Positions 46,323-54,447 of a stretch of DNA of 64,000 bases are shown in pieces (the stretch's first letter is position 1; each line of letters opens with the position of its first letter). The stretch covers positions 1-64,000 of the forward strand of contig CBDCPE010000002.1 of assembly GCA_965220055.1 (NCBI GenBank), in the 5' to 3' direction. The translations under genes were made by a program, and so were the position numbers. The DNA comes from Bin87 sp965220055. Lineage in GTDB: Bacteria; Chloroflexota; Dehalococcoidia; Lucifugimonadales; UBA3495. The notes under the pieces were generated by a model, which worked only from the letters and a program-made list of their open reading frames with translations, ran no database searches and was not told where the DNA came from.

Positions 46323-47075
46323 CTAGTGGTTTTGTCGACGCAGTTGTTCTTCGAGTTCGCGGATGCGGGTTTCAGCGGCGACGCGCGCCTCATGCTCGGT
46401 GTTGGCGCGGGTTTCGGCGGCGACGCGGGCATCACGCTCGCTGTCGGCGCGGTTGCGTTGGTCTTCATAAGTCGGGATATGTTGGCCAGTCTCTGGGTGG
46501 TACCAGCCCAGCCGGCCGTGCTCCCACCGGAGGTACAGGTTCAGCGCCGGGCTGTAGCCTTGGAGGTTATCGTCATCCAGTTGTTCGATCGGTATGGGCT
46601 GGTATGCGCCGTCTATCAGGCGGTCACCGGCCAGCCTGGCACCGTGATATTCGCCCGTCTGGTCAAACCGCCAGTATTCTAGGATGCCCAACGCGGCATA
46701 CTCGTCCCGTTTCGCGCCCACGTCGGTTTCGGCAGTGCTCTCAGAGGCGACTTCTAGGACGAAGTCCGGCGGTTTGCCATGTTCCGAGACTACGTAGCCG
46801 TTGCTGGCCTCGTAGGCGGCCGGATCTACGTCGAACGCGATGAGCAGGTCGGGACGACGCGCTCGGGTTCGGTCGACGCCCGGGTGTGCAATCATCCAGC
46901 GGTCGGCTTCCACCAGGGTGGTGTGCGGGTTGCCTAAGTGCATCGCCAGGGCATGGGAGTTGCCGGTCTTGAACAGTTGATCGTACTGGGTCATCTCGTC
47001 GGGTTCGCGCTGGGGCGGGTCCGGCAGTCGAAAACGGCCAGGGGGTTGGGGGGTCTTGGTGTTGGCAGTGGTCAT
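46323..47075 (-). CDS. Uma2-family (DUF820) PD-(D/E)XK protein
   Basis: 250 residues. TRARRPDLLIAFDVDP (D76), PPDFVLEVASEST (E108) and VGAKRDEYAALGILEYWRFD form the Uma2 nuclease-like core with the conserved Y-W end. The last 50 residues are a coiled coil with the repeated unit RDARVAAETRANTEHEARVAAETRI-like. Uma2 proteins are abundant in Chloroflexota and cyanobacteria. Their task is unsettled; a DNA-cleaving role is inferred from the fold. The gene is intact. Confidence 0.88.
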   Translation of the reverse strand: MTTANTKTPQPPGRFRLPDPPQREPDEMTQYDQLFKTGNSHALAMHLGNPHTTLVEADRWMIAHPGVDRTRARRPDLLIAFDVDPAAYEASNGYVVSEHGKPPDFVLEVASESTAETDVGAKRDEYAALGILEYWRFDQTGEYHGARLAGDRLIDGAYQPIPIEQLDDDNLQGYSPALNLYLRWEHGRLGWYHPETGQHIPTYEDQRNRADSERDARVAAETRANTEHEARVAAETRIRELEEQLRRQNH

Positions 47076-47435
47076 GCTGAACCTCGGTGGGCTTAGCTTG
47101 GATGGGCAGGTATTTGCCGGGCGGGTGATGAGTGGAATTATACCTGTGCTGGCTTCGGTCCGGGTAGGACTTGAACCGGGTGGGGTGGGTACTTACCGTA
47201 GTTTCGTTTGTGGCGGTTGCCGGTGTTCTTCGGCACAGTCTGCATACCGGGTCTGGACCATTGTGGATTGGTCGGGTCAGCGGCGGGAAGTCCGAGGCCG
47301 TTGCGGCACGGGCGATCATAGGCAGCGACTCTTGCCTCAGTGCCCGCTTGGTCCTCGGTGAGCTGAGGCCTCGCGATGTTTGAGGTGTTCGCGCGGCAGG
47401 GGAAGCTGATCGGCGTCTTGCAGGTTTGCGTGGCT
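47076..47435. other. Intergenic, no feature recognised
   Basis: 360 bases between Uma2 and the next small gene. The long frames here are shadows of low-complexity sequence. Confidence 0.35.
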
Positions 47436-47666
47436 TTACTTGGGTTGGCTCCAATCCGCGTCGAGGGCCAGGAGGCGGCGTGCGCGGTCGGCGGCCAATG
47501 ACCAGGTGTCGGGCGGGCTCAACTCGCGGCCGGTATCGGGGTGTTCACCGAGGTACAGGATTATGGTGATCTCCACGTGCAGCTGGAAGCGGGCGTCACC
47601 GACGGTGCGGGCGTGGTGCCAAGCGCAGTACAGGTCGGCGCGAAGTCCGGTCCTCGACTGGGACAT
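47436..47666 (-). CDS. Small hypothetical protein
   Basis: A 76-residue protein, MSQSRTGLRADLYCAWHHARTVGDARFQLH to RARRLLALDADWSQPK. AGAAGGAGACACG precedes the ATG at 47666, a good ribosome site, so the start seven codons later than the longest frame is preferred. No family is recognised. The coding character (third-position GC, no low complexity) supports a real gene. Confidence 0.5.
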   Translation of the reverse strand: MSQSRTGLRADLYCAWHHARTVGDARFQLHVEITIILYLGEHPDTGRELSPPDTWSLAADRARRLLALDADWSQPK

Positions 47667-47767
47667 CGTGTCTCCTTCTGGGAGCACGGGAGACCATGTA
47701 CGGTTGTTGCGTCGCCCGCGGTCGCCGGGTTGCGTGAGAACCGGGAGTTGTCTGGCCCCGTGATTTA

Positions 47768-47879
47768 CTGATGCGTGAATAAGTACCTAAACCAAGCCTA
47801 CCCGTCGTTCCCGCTTTCGCGGGAACCCAGCAGCTCCGGACAAAAACCGCCCGGGTTTAGATGATCGTTCACGCATCAG
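47768..47879. mobile_element. 112-bp MITE of IS630 type
   Basis: Terminal repeats CTGATGCGTGAA / TTCACGCATCAG, extended imperfectly to about 25 bp (...CCTAAACC / GGTTTAG...), are flanked by TA on both sides (47766-47767, 47880-47881). The centre has an 8-bp hairpin GTTCCCGC-TTTC-GCGGGAAC. The ends match the IS630-type relic end at 25595-25607, which suggests mobilisation by that family. Confidence 0.8.
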
Positions 47880-47984
47880 TAGTCCTGCCGGTTCCCTGTT
47901 GCCACCTAACGAACCGAGCTATGAAACGTGAGCGCGGGTCACCGTCGTCGGAAGGACTCGCTGCAACGCATCGGCGGACCCGAT

Positions 47985-48057
47985 TTGGGCATCCATCCTC
48001 CAGCGTCCTCCGCCTTATTGATACCCGCCGTGGTTCGCATAAGGGTCATTATGTGAA
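47985..48057 (-). repeat. Dispersed repeat, copy 2
   Basis: GGGCATCCATCCTCCAGC ... CTTATTGATACCCGCC ... GTCATTATGTGAA; about 80 per cent like copies 1 and 3. It lies between the MITE and IS1380 copy C. Confidence 0.6.
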
Positions 48058-48585
48058 TCCGCCCACGCGAGGATTCTCCAGGATGCCTAAGCCCAAATCC
48101 ACCGAAAGGGTCTGGCCACCGCGAGAAAGCCAGGGATGAGAGGAGCCGGATCGAGGCGGCGCGGCCTTGACCCATTCCAATCCGGCTGGCACAGGGTGTG
48201 ATAGCCACGCCAAGGGGATGTTGACGGACCGCAGCTTCGGCGACGGGCGAGATCAGCGGGCAGATTGCAGCAGGGGATACGCGGGAACCGGCATTTCTAG
48301 TTGACGCGGGACAGCAGATCTGCGAGGCAGTTAGGCGGTCTGGCGGACGGGGTAGACGCCGTTAGGCGATCAGGAGGGTAGTGGCAGGGCGCGTAGTCTC
48401 GCCAGAGCGCTGCTGAATTGGTTTTGCCAGGGCCAGCCCTGGGGAAGGTGCAGAGTGAGGCGGCGTGCCTTGCGGGTGAGCCGTCCCGCCAGGGAGAAGA
48501 AGCGCCGCCGGAGGGTCTTGGTGGTTACCACCGGCTCGCCCAGACCGATGCGCGCGGTCCAGCGGGCCAGCAACTGTGTTGGCTG

Positions 48586-49548
48586 TCAAGAAGGTTGGGC
48601 AATTTCTGCGGGACGCGAGCTACGCCATGGAGAGCTATTCTTAACCATGGCGTTTAGGATAGTGAGCAGTTTACGCATGCAAGCGACCAAAGCCACTTTC
48701 TTCGTCTTACCAGCCTCCAGCAGCCTCTGGTAGAAGTCGCTGATGACGGGATTGAAACGGGTCGCGGTCAGCGTTCCCATGTAGAGAACACCCCGAACCC
48801 GGGAGCGTCCGCCCCAGACGGCGCGTCGGCCGCGCAAGGTACCGCTGTCCCGGTTGAAGGGCGCCACGCCCACCAAGGCCGCGATCTGCCGTCGGTCCAG
48901 AGCGCCCAACTCGGGCAGGTCGGCCAGCAGGGTGAGAGAGAGCTGCTCCCCTACGCCGGGAACGGTGCGCAGCAGGTCGTCCTTCTCACGCCATACTGGA
49001 CTTCGGCGAAGAGACTGCCGTAACTCCTGGTCCAAGTCGCGCAACTCCTGGTCCAACCAGGCGATGTGGGTCTCGATGCGAGGACGCACCGCGCTGATGG
49101 CAGTACCCAGTCGGTTCTTCTCGGAGACCAGCATGGTCATCACCTGGCGCCGGCGGGCAGTCAGCGAGTTGAGGACCTGGGCCTAGGCGTCCCTGAGGGG
49201 GCGCACCGAGGGACGAACCGCGTCGGCGAAGTGAGCCAGGACTGCCGCGTCCAGCGAGTCGGTCTTGGCCAGCGTTCCGGTGGCCCTGGCGAAGTCCCGG
49301 ACCTGGCGCGGATTGACGACGACCACTGGCAGCGCCGCCGCCGCCAGTGCGGCCACCAAGGGCAGTTCCAGACCGCCCGTTGCCTCCAGCAGCACTAGGG
49401 CGGGCCCCAGGTCCACCATCTGGGAGACCAATTCCTTACTTCCGGCCTCATCGTAGGACATGACCCATCTCCTTCCCGTAGGCCGGACCGCAACGTCCAC
49501 CTGCGCCTTTGAGACATCAATACCTACGAACCTCGGTTCTCCTCCCAT
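48586..49548 (-). pseudogene. IS110-family DEDD transposase with an internal amber stop
   Basis: Starts MGGEPRFVGIDVSKAQVDVAV at 49548 after a perfect AGGAGGTACAG. The RuvC-like acidic residues are seen in GIDVSK, LLEATGGLE and KTDSLDAAVLAHFA. After LRDA there is a TAG at 49183-49185, then the same frame continues (AQVLNSLTARRRQVMTML) through the C-terminal domain LRTVPGVGEQLSLTLLADLPELG to 48586, with the catalytic Ser region GTLRGRRAVWGGRSRVRGVLYMG. Full length is 321 residues. One nonsense change (probably GAG or CAG to TAG) inactivates it unless suppressed. Confidence 0.9.
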
Positions 49549-49554
49549 CTGTAC

Positions 49555-49711
49555 CTCCTGTGTGAGCGTCGGCCCTTCCTTGCACGATGCGGGCTCGATT
49601 GGCCCGGGCAACTGTTCGGGCTCTATCCGGGTAGGATGCGACGACCAGGCTGGCCCACGGTTTTCTTCAACCCAGGTTGGATCGGTCTGTCGCATCCCTA
49701 CGTACCATACA
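49555..49711 (-). ncRNA. Predicted IS110 bridge RNA in the element leader
   Basis: On the transposase strand, GGATGCGACAGACC (49684-49697) pairs with GGTCGTCGCATCC (49634-49646), 13 bp with one bulge. The enclosed loop has CAACCTGG (around 49672-49679), a small GGTT-GAAGAA-AACC hairpin, then GGGCCAG (49650-49656). The real target is CACAAC-CT-GGCCCGC: the first segment equals its left half plus core, the second is complementary to CTGGCCC. Downstream, ACAGTTGC (49608-49615) equals the element's right end plus the first core base, and CCAATCGAG (49594-49602) can pair with CTTGTATGG at 7 of 9 positions counting one G-U. This is the target-loop / donor-loop layout known for IS621. The outer limits of the RNA are uncertain. 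Confidence 0.75.
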
Positions 49712-50964
49712 AGGTTGTGGGCGATGACCTGGACGGCCAGCCAGGCGGCGTTGGCGGCGAAGCGGGCAGAGGGGAGATGGTTCAGACCGACGCCGTACTT
49801 GAGGTCTCGGATGGCATTCTCGATCTCGGCATGGCGGCGATGGTCGGCCTCCAGGTCCAGAGTGTCGCCCTCTCGGTCGGTGATGAAAGCGTGATAGCTG
49901 TAGGTGGCAAAGAGGGCCAGTTGGGACCCGGGCGTGGGCTTCACCCGGCGGACGATGAGCCGCACCGGCACGGCATCGGGCTCACTCTGGAAGGGGGTAT
50001 AAGTTGTCTCCGCCACGTCGGCGGCGCCTTCCATCCAGTAGGGGATGGGCGTCCAGTCCGTCTCGGGTATGGCCTCGATGATGTTGCGCACGCTCTGGTG
50101 CTGGCGGACGGTGATGGAGAAGCGGACACTCTTATCGCGGCAGGCGACCACGATGGGGTGGGTGTAGAAGCCGCTGTCGGCCCGCACGGTGAGTTGCCCG
50201 GTGGCTCCGGCATGGCGCACCCTACTCACCGTCTCGCGCAGGAAGTGGGCCGCGCCCCGCGCCGTGTTGGCCCGGCCCTGGCGCAGCCGACACATCAGCA
50301 CCTCTCCGGTGCCGGCGGCCACGGCCATGATCGGGTGATAGCCCCGCTGGCCGGCGTAGTTGTGGCGCTGCGCCCCCTCCTTGGCCAGACCGTATGTCTC
50401 GCAGATGGTGGAGTCCAGGTCGATGGTCAACGGATCATCGCTCGGTCCCGCCCCAGCGGACCAGGCCCCAGCCAGCAACTCCCGGCTGACCCGGTCCAAC
50501 TGGCGGACATGGCCCCACCGAAAACTCCGCAGAAAGGTACCCAGCGTGGATGGCGCCTTGACCACGCAGCCCAGCACCCGATCGGTTCCCCCAGCGCGCA
50601 GCGCGTCGGTGTCGTCGATGCAGTCACCACCGGCTAGGGCCGACGCCACCAGCGTCATCATCTTATCGCCAGCGTTGGCTCGGCCAGGAGCGCGACCCAG
50701 GTCAACATGGTTGTCCACCAGCTCGCCCAGTCCCAGGCGGTGGGCCAACGTGACCGGAAGCAGCAGCCCAGCATTGGCCACCAGGCGGTGGTCATCGAAG
50801 GCGATTTGGATGCGGTCGGGATGGTCAAGTGGTAGCATCTGTTGGGTGCTCCTTGTTTCGGGTCGGTTTGCTGTTTCACAAACCATTATCCCCGAAGCAT
50901 AGGAGCACTTTCTTACCCCTTCAGCACCCCGCGACAATCACCTCTTCGGTGGATTGGGGCTAAG

Positions 50965-51481
50965 GAACGCCGATCCCGCAGCCTTGCCGTTTCGCCGCCA
51001 ACGCCGCTTGGTTGGCGGTGCAGGTGATGGCCCACAACCTGGCACGCTGGACCGCGCGCATCGATCTGGGCGAGCCGGTGGTGACCACCAGACCTTGCGA
51101 CGACGCTTCTTCTCCCTCGCCGGTCGGCTCACACGCTCGGCGCGCCGCCTCACTTAGCATCTGCCCCAGCGCTGGCCTTGGGAAAACCAGTTCAGTGGCG
51201 CTCTGGCACGATTGCGCACCCTGCCATTTCCTGCCTGACGGCACGGCTGGCGCCTGACCCGCCACCTCGCGCCAACCCAGTCCGCAAAGGGCACTCCTTG
51301 CCCACCGCATATCGAATTATGTCCGCGATGGCCATCACGGACCGCCATCATCGTGTCTGGGTGCCTACCTCACGCCACCCTCATCCCCATCTATTGGAAT
51401 CGGGCTTCGCCCGTTCGCCTTCCCTTACCCATCATCCCTGATGTTGTCAACGCCAGCGACCATCGCTTCGGTGGATTCGGG
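50965..51481 (+). mobile_element. IS1380 relic D (right end only)
   Basis: Starts abruptly at the target duplication of copy C and holds a frameshifted C-terminal transposase piece (AVQVMAHNLARWTARIDLGEPVVTT, 51012-51090). It ends in CTTCGGTGGATTCGGG at 51481, followed by TTAAA. Copy C inserted into or beside it. Confidence 0.8.
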
Positions 51482-51510
51482 TTAAAGAGAGTCATACACT
51501 GAATACTCGA

Positions 51511-51542
51511 AATGCTGGTCCACCACCAAACGGACCGGCATT
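51511..51542 (-). terminator. Hairpin after the DnaK-like gene
   Basis: AATGCCGGTCC and GGACCAGCATT (minus strand) pair over ten bases with one mismatch and a ten-base loop, 28 bases after the stop. No clear T-run follows on that strand. Confidence 0.4.
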
Positions 51543-51569
51543 TTGGAAACGGCGGGCGGTTTGCAACGC

Positions 51570-53141
51570 TCATTCATAAGACTGCAGCTCATCCCTCATG
51601 CGCTCAACGTCGGACTCACGCAGGCGGCAACTTCCCTCAACCGTAATGGTCACTTCATTGCCGGTTTCCAACTCCCGGGATGTGACAGTGAGAATACCGT
51701 TGGCATCAATCTCATAAGTGGTTGCAATCTGAGGTATCCCAGCCGGCTTGGGCGGGATTCCTACCAATCGAAAATCTCCAAGATTGTGGTTTTCGGAAGC
51801 GACAGGAGACTCCCCCTGGGTCACATTAGTCAGCACGATGGTCTGATTGTTTGATACAGTGGTGTAGTTTTCGGTCACCATAGTGGGGATGATGCTACCA
51901 CGAGGAATGATGACGCTGTTCCTGTCGTCACGCACCTTGCACCCTAGGCTGAGCGGCGTAACATCAAACAGCATAACTTCAGCCATGCCGCCTTCGCCGC
52001 TAATGATGCCGGCCTGAATGGCGGCTCCGATGGCCACGGCTTCGTCCGGGTTCACCGGGCTGGTCGGCTCCTGACCGAATATTTCCCGCACCTTGTCGCG
52101 CACCGCCGGCATACGGGTCATGCCGCCGACCAGGATTACGTGGTCAATATCTTCCGGGGCAACGTCGGCGTCGGCCATGGCGCCCTGGCAAGGCCGCTCC
52201 AGCCGATCAATCAGAGGCCGGACCATCTCCTCCATTTGGGACCGGGTTAGCATCTTGTTCAAGTGCAGGGGGCCGCTGGCGTCGGCAGCGATGTAACCCT
52301 GGCTGATACGAGCCTGGTCCGTGTTGGACAACCGTATCTTGGCCTGCTCGGCGTGTTGCGACAAGCTTTGGATTGCATTCCTGTACTGATCCTGTTTCAG
52401 GTCTATACCCGTTTCGTCCTTGAACTCATTAACCAGCCAATCCAGGATGGCGGTGTCAAAGTCATGACCACCCAAGTAGGTGTCACCGTTGATGGACTTG
52501 GTTTCGAACAGTCCGTCTGTGACTTCAAGGATGGTGATGTCGAAGGTGCCACCACCTAGGTCAAAGACAGCTATGGTCGCGTCTTCCTGCTGTTCGATGC
52601 CCCATGCTAATGCGCCGGCCACTGGCTCGGTAACGGTGCGCAAAACTTCCAGCCCTGCGATGGTGCCGGCATCAAGGGTGGCCTGCCGCTGGCTATCGTT
52701 GAAGTACGCAGGTACAGTAATCACCGCTTTCGAGATGGATTCGCCCAGCTTGGCCTCGGCGTCCGCTTTTAATTTCTGCAGCACCATGGCTGAAATTTGG
52801 GGAGGTGGGTAGATTTTACCGTCCATCTCGACGCAAGCGATTTGATGGTCTCCGCTGACGATTTTATAGGGCAGGCGTTCAGCGGCATCCGCCACTACCG
52901 CCTCGTCAAAGCGGCGGCCCATTATACGTTTCACCGAATAAACGGTATTTAGCGGGTTCAACGCCGCCTGCTCCTTGGCGGTCTGTCCGACTATGGGCTT
53001 TGCACTGTCCGGAGTAATGGCCACCACCGAGGGAGTAGTGTAGCTACCTTCGCTGTTTTCGAGAACTTGAGTTCTGTGCCCGTCGATTACTGCTACAACG
53101 GAGTTGGTGGTGCCAAGGTCTATGCCCAAAATGTTAGCCAT
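51570..53141 (-). CDS. dnaK: DnaK-type Hsp70 lacking the C-terminal lid
   Basis: 523 residues. The ATPase domain is complete: ILGIDLGTTNSVVAV, AVITVPAYFNDSQRQAT, FDLGGGTFDITILEV, HVILVGGMTRMPAVRDKV. The substrate-binding beta domain follows (LFDVTPLSLGCKVRDD, FRLVGIPPKPAGIPQIATTYEIDANGILTVTSR). The protein stops at SDVERMRDELQSYE, the start of helix A, where normal DnaK runs on about 100 residues with the helical lid and EEVD-like tail. The stop is clean and downstream bases show no lid. It is the last gene of an operon with the GrpE-fusion and the J-like gene, so it is probably a specialised second DnaK. IS relic D lies 90 bases further on, so loss by insertion is a weaker alternative. Confidence 0.9.
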   Translation of the reverse strand: MANILGIDLGTTNSVVAVIDGHRTQVLENSEGSYTTPSVVAITPDSAKPIVGQTAKEQAALNPLNTVYSVKRIMGRRFDEAVVADAAERLPYKIVSGDHQIACVEMDGKIYPPPQISAMVLQKLKADAEAKLGESISKAVITVPAYFNDSQRQATLDAGTIAGLEVLRTVTEPVAGALAWGIEQQEDATIAVFDLGGGTFDITILEVTDGLFETKSINGDTYLGGHDFDTAILDWLVNEFKDETGIDLKQDQYRNAIQSLSQHAEQAKIRLSNTDQARISQGYIAADASGPLHLNKMLTRSQMEEMVRPLIDRLERPCQGAMADADVAPEDIDHVILVGGMTRMPAVRDKVREIFGQEPTSPVNPDEAVAIGAAIQAGIISGEGGMAEVMLFDVTPLSLGCKVRDDRNSVIIPRGSIIPTMVTENYTTVSNNQTIVLTNVTQGESPVASENHNLGDFRLVGIPPKPAGIPQIATTYEIDANGILTVTSRELETGNEVTITVEGSCRLRESDVERMRDELQSYE

Positions 53142-53201
53142 TTTCCTGCTCCTAGTGCCTGCCGGTATATGCTTCCAGTAGGATCGGTGTTTGACCAGCG
53201 G

Positions 53202-54368
53202 CTACCGATTGACGATGACTTCCGCCTTCTGTACCACGTCGCCCCCAATCCGGTAGCCCGGTTGCACCACTTCAACGACGTGACGGGAAGGGTAGTTGCT
53301 CCGCTCGTCCGTTCCGATGGCATGGTGAATCTCCGGGTCAAACGGTTCGCCAAGCTCACCCACGCGGGCGATGTTTTGCCAGTCCTGAAAGAACTGCAAT
53401 TTGTCCCTAATTAACTGCAGACCCTGGGCTTCGCGCTCACCCAGGTACTGAAACGCGTTTTCCAGTTCGGAGATTACCGGCAACAGTCCGCGGTTGAACA
53501 AATGCAACACTGCCGCTTGCTCTGGCGTAAGGGGGACATCGGTGACATCTGTATCGTCTGACTGGGGTTCCGGCAACGCGAACGGCGGCTGGCCCCTGTC
53601 CCCCGTGTGAGTTGAGAAAGCCCGTGCAATTGCCAAGAATACGTTGGCGTCAAGGGTGGCACCACTGACCAAGACGCCGTCGAAACCAGCAGCAGCAAAG
53701 CGCTCCGCATCGCGCGAGGAAACACTGCCGCCATAAAGGAGTGGCACAGCTGCCGCCCGTTTCTTATCCAACTCCTGGTCTATCACTTCACGAAGAGTCG
53801 CCAATACCCGTTCAACTTCATCGACGGGCTGGTTGCTCTGAATAGCCCAAACTGGTTCGTAGGCAATTACCAGTTTGACCGGAGACAGATTTGTGGGAAC
53901 GCCGGACAGCGCTTCAGAAACCTGCCTGCGCATCGTTTCTTCAAACAGCTCCCCCTTTTTCTGTTCGTGGGTATCCCCAACGCAAATTATGGGGCATATG
54001 CCCTGCCGCAGCGCCGCAGCCGTTTCGCTCGCCACGATTCGGTTACCCTCCTCCCATTCCCAGTGCCCGACGATCACATGATCAAAGCGGTTAGCCAACA
54101 CGATTGCGGACAATTCCACGATGTGTTCGCCAGAGAGTTCCTGCATATCCCCTTTATAGCGTATAGCCGGCGCACCAAGCGTAATACTGGTGCCAGAGGT
54201 TGCAGTGCATACGTCGGGCCATGAAGCGAGGGGGGGGCACAGCACCAGATTGACGCCGCTAAAATCGCCGGCCGGCCCCACGATAGCTTCGGCCAGAGCC
54301 ACAGCATTGGCTGAGGCGGAATTAGTCGTCCAGTTACCGACCACTAGGGAGGGGGAAACCGTTGTCAT
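53202..54368 (-). CDS. Fusion of degenerate triosephosphate isomerase with GrpE
   Basis: 388 residues. Residues 5-250 are a TIM barrel: VVGNWTTN, VIVGHWEWEEGNR, VIAYEPVWAI, LLYGGSVSSRDAERFAAAGFDGVLVSGATL. The catalytic Lys of GNWKMN is Thr14; His102 and Glu171 remain; the Ser after His is Trp. After a loose linker (252-278), residues 280-388 are GrpE-like: a helix (TPEQAAVLHLFNRGLLPVISELENAFQYLG), then the head LGEPFDPEIHHAIG and VVEVVQPGYRIGGDVVQKAEVIV. GrpE is the nucleotide exchange factor of DnaK, encoded 60 bases downstream. The barrel, lacking the Lys, is unlikely to isomerise triose phosphate and may be a binding or scaffold domain. Confidence 0.88.
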   Translation of the reverse strand: MTTVSPSLVVGNWTTNSASANAVALAEAIVGPAGDFSGVNLVLCPPLASWPDVCTATSGTSITLGAPAIRYKGDMQELSGEHIVELSAIVLANRFDHVIVGHWEWEEGNRIVASETAAALRQGICPIICVGDTHEQKKGELFEETMRRQVSEALSGVPTNLSPVKLVIAYEPVWAIQSNQPVDEVERVLATLREVIDQELDKKRAAAVPLLYGGSVSSRDAERFAAAGFDGVLVSGATLDANVFLAIARAFSTHTGDRGQPPFALPEPQSDDTDVTDVPLTPEQAAVLHLFNRGLLPVISELENAFQYLGEREAQGLQLIRDKLQFFQDWQNIARVGELGEPFDPEIHHAIGTDERSNYPSRHVVEVVQPGYRIGGDVVQKAEVIVNR

Positions 54369-54447
54369 ATCGCACCTCGGCAGGATTTTAGCATGTCGGA
54401 AATATCTGAAAAGACGGTGGCCAGGACAAATCAGTACGCCTCAACGG

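Larger units (their letters stand above)
48571..49711 (-). mobile_element. IS110-family element nested in IS1380 copy C
   Basis: On the transposase strand the element reads CT-TGTATGG... to ...ACACAGTTG-CT, with the dinucleotide CT of the target present at both junctions (49712-49713 and 48569-48570 on the plus strand, as AG). There are no inverted repeats, as usual for IS110. It holds a 165-base leader, the transposase and almost no right non-coding part. Confidence 0.88.
48370..50838 (-). pseudogene. IS1380 transposase split by IS110
   Basis: The N-terminal part runs from MLPLDHPDRIQIAFDDHRLV (50838) to NAAWLAVQVIAHNL (49714). The C-terminal part resumes at LARWTARIGLGEPVV (48570) and ends LRALPLPS at 48370. 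Joined, it is a full-length IS1380 transposase of about 442 residues with the same acidic blocks as copies A and B. The break is exactly at the CT of CACAAC-CT-GGCCCGC. The present frame runs on into the IS110 gene and would give an inactive fusion. Confidence 0.9.
48092..50959 (-). mobile_element. IS1380-family element, copy C, carrying a nested IS110
   Basis: Ends CCCAAATCCACCGAAAGGG and, inverted, CCCCAATCCACCGAAGAG. Target duplication CTAAG at 48087-48091 and 50960-50964. Without the 1.14-kb IS110 insert its length would be about 1.72 kb, as in copies A and B. Its sequence differs from A and B and is closest to relic E at 60.9 kb, including the non-coding tail. Confidence 0.93.

Noticed and set aside
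46741..47454. 237-residue minus-strand frame overlapping the Uma2 gene start
   Set aside because: Out of frame with Uma2, rich in R, P, T and S, no homology signs.
51486..51569. Loss of the DnaK lid by IS relic D
   Set aside because: The stop is clean, a hairpin follows, and no lid-like sequence is seen between stop and relic; a native short form is simpler, though not proven.
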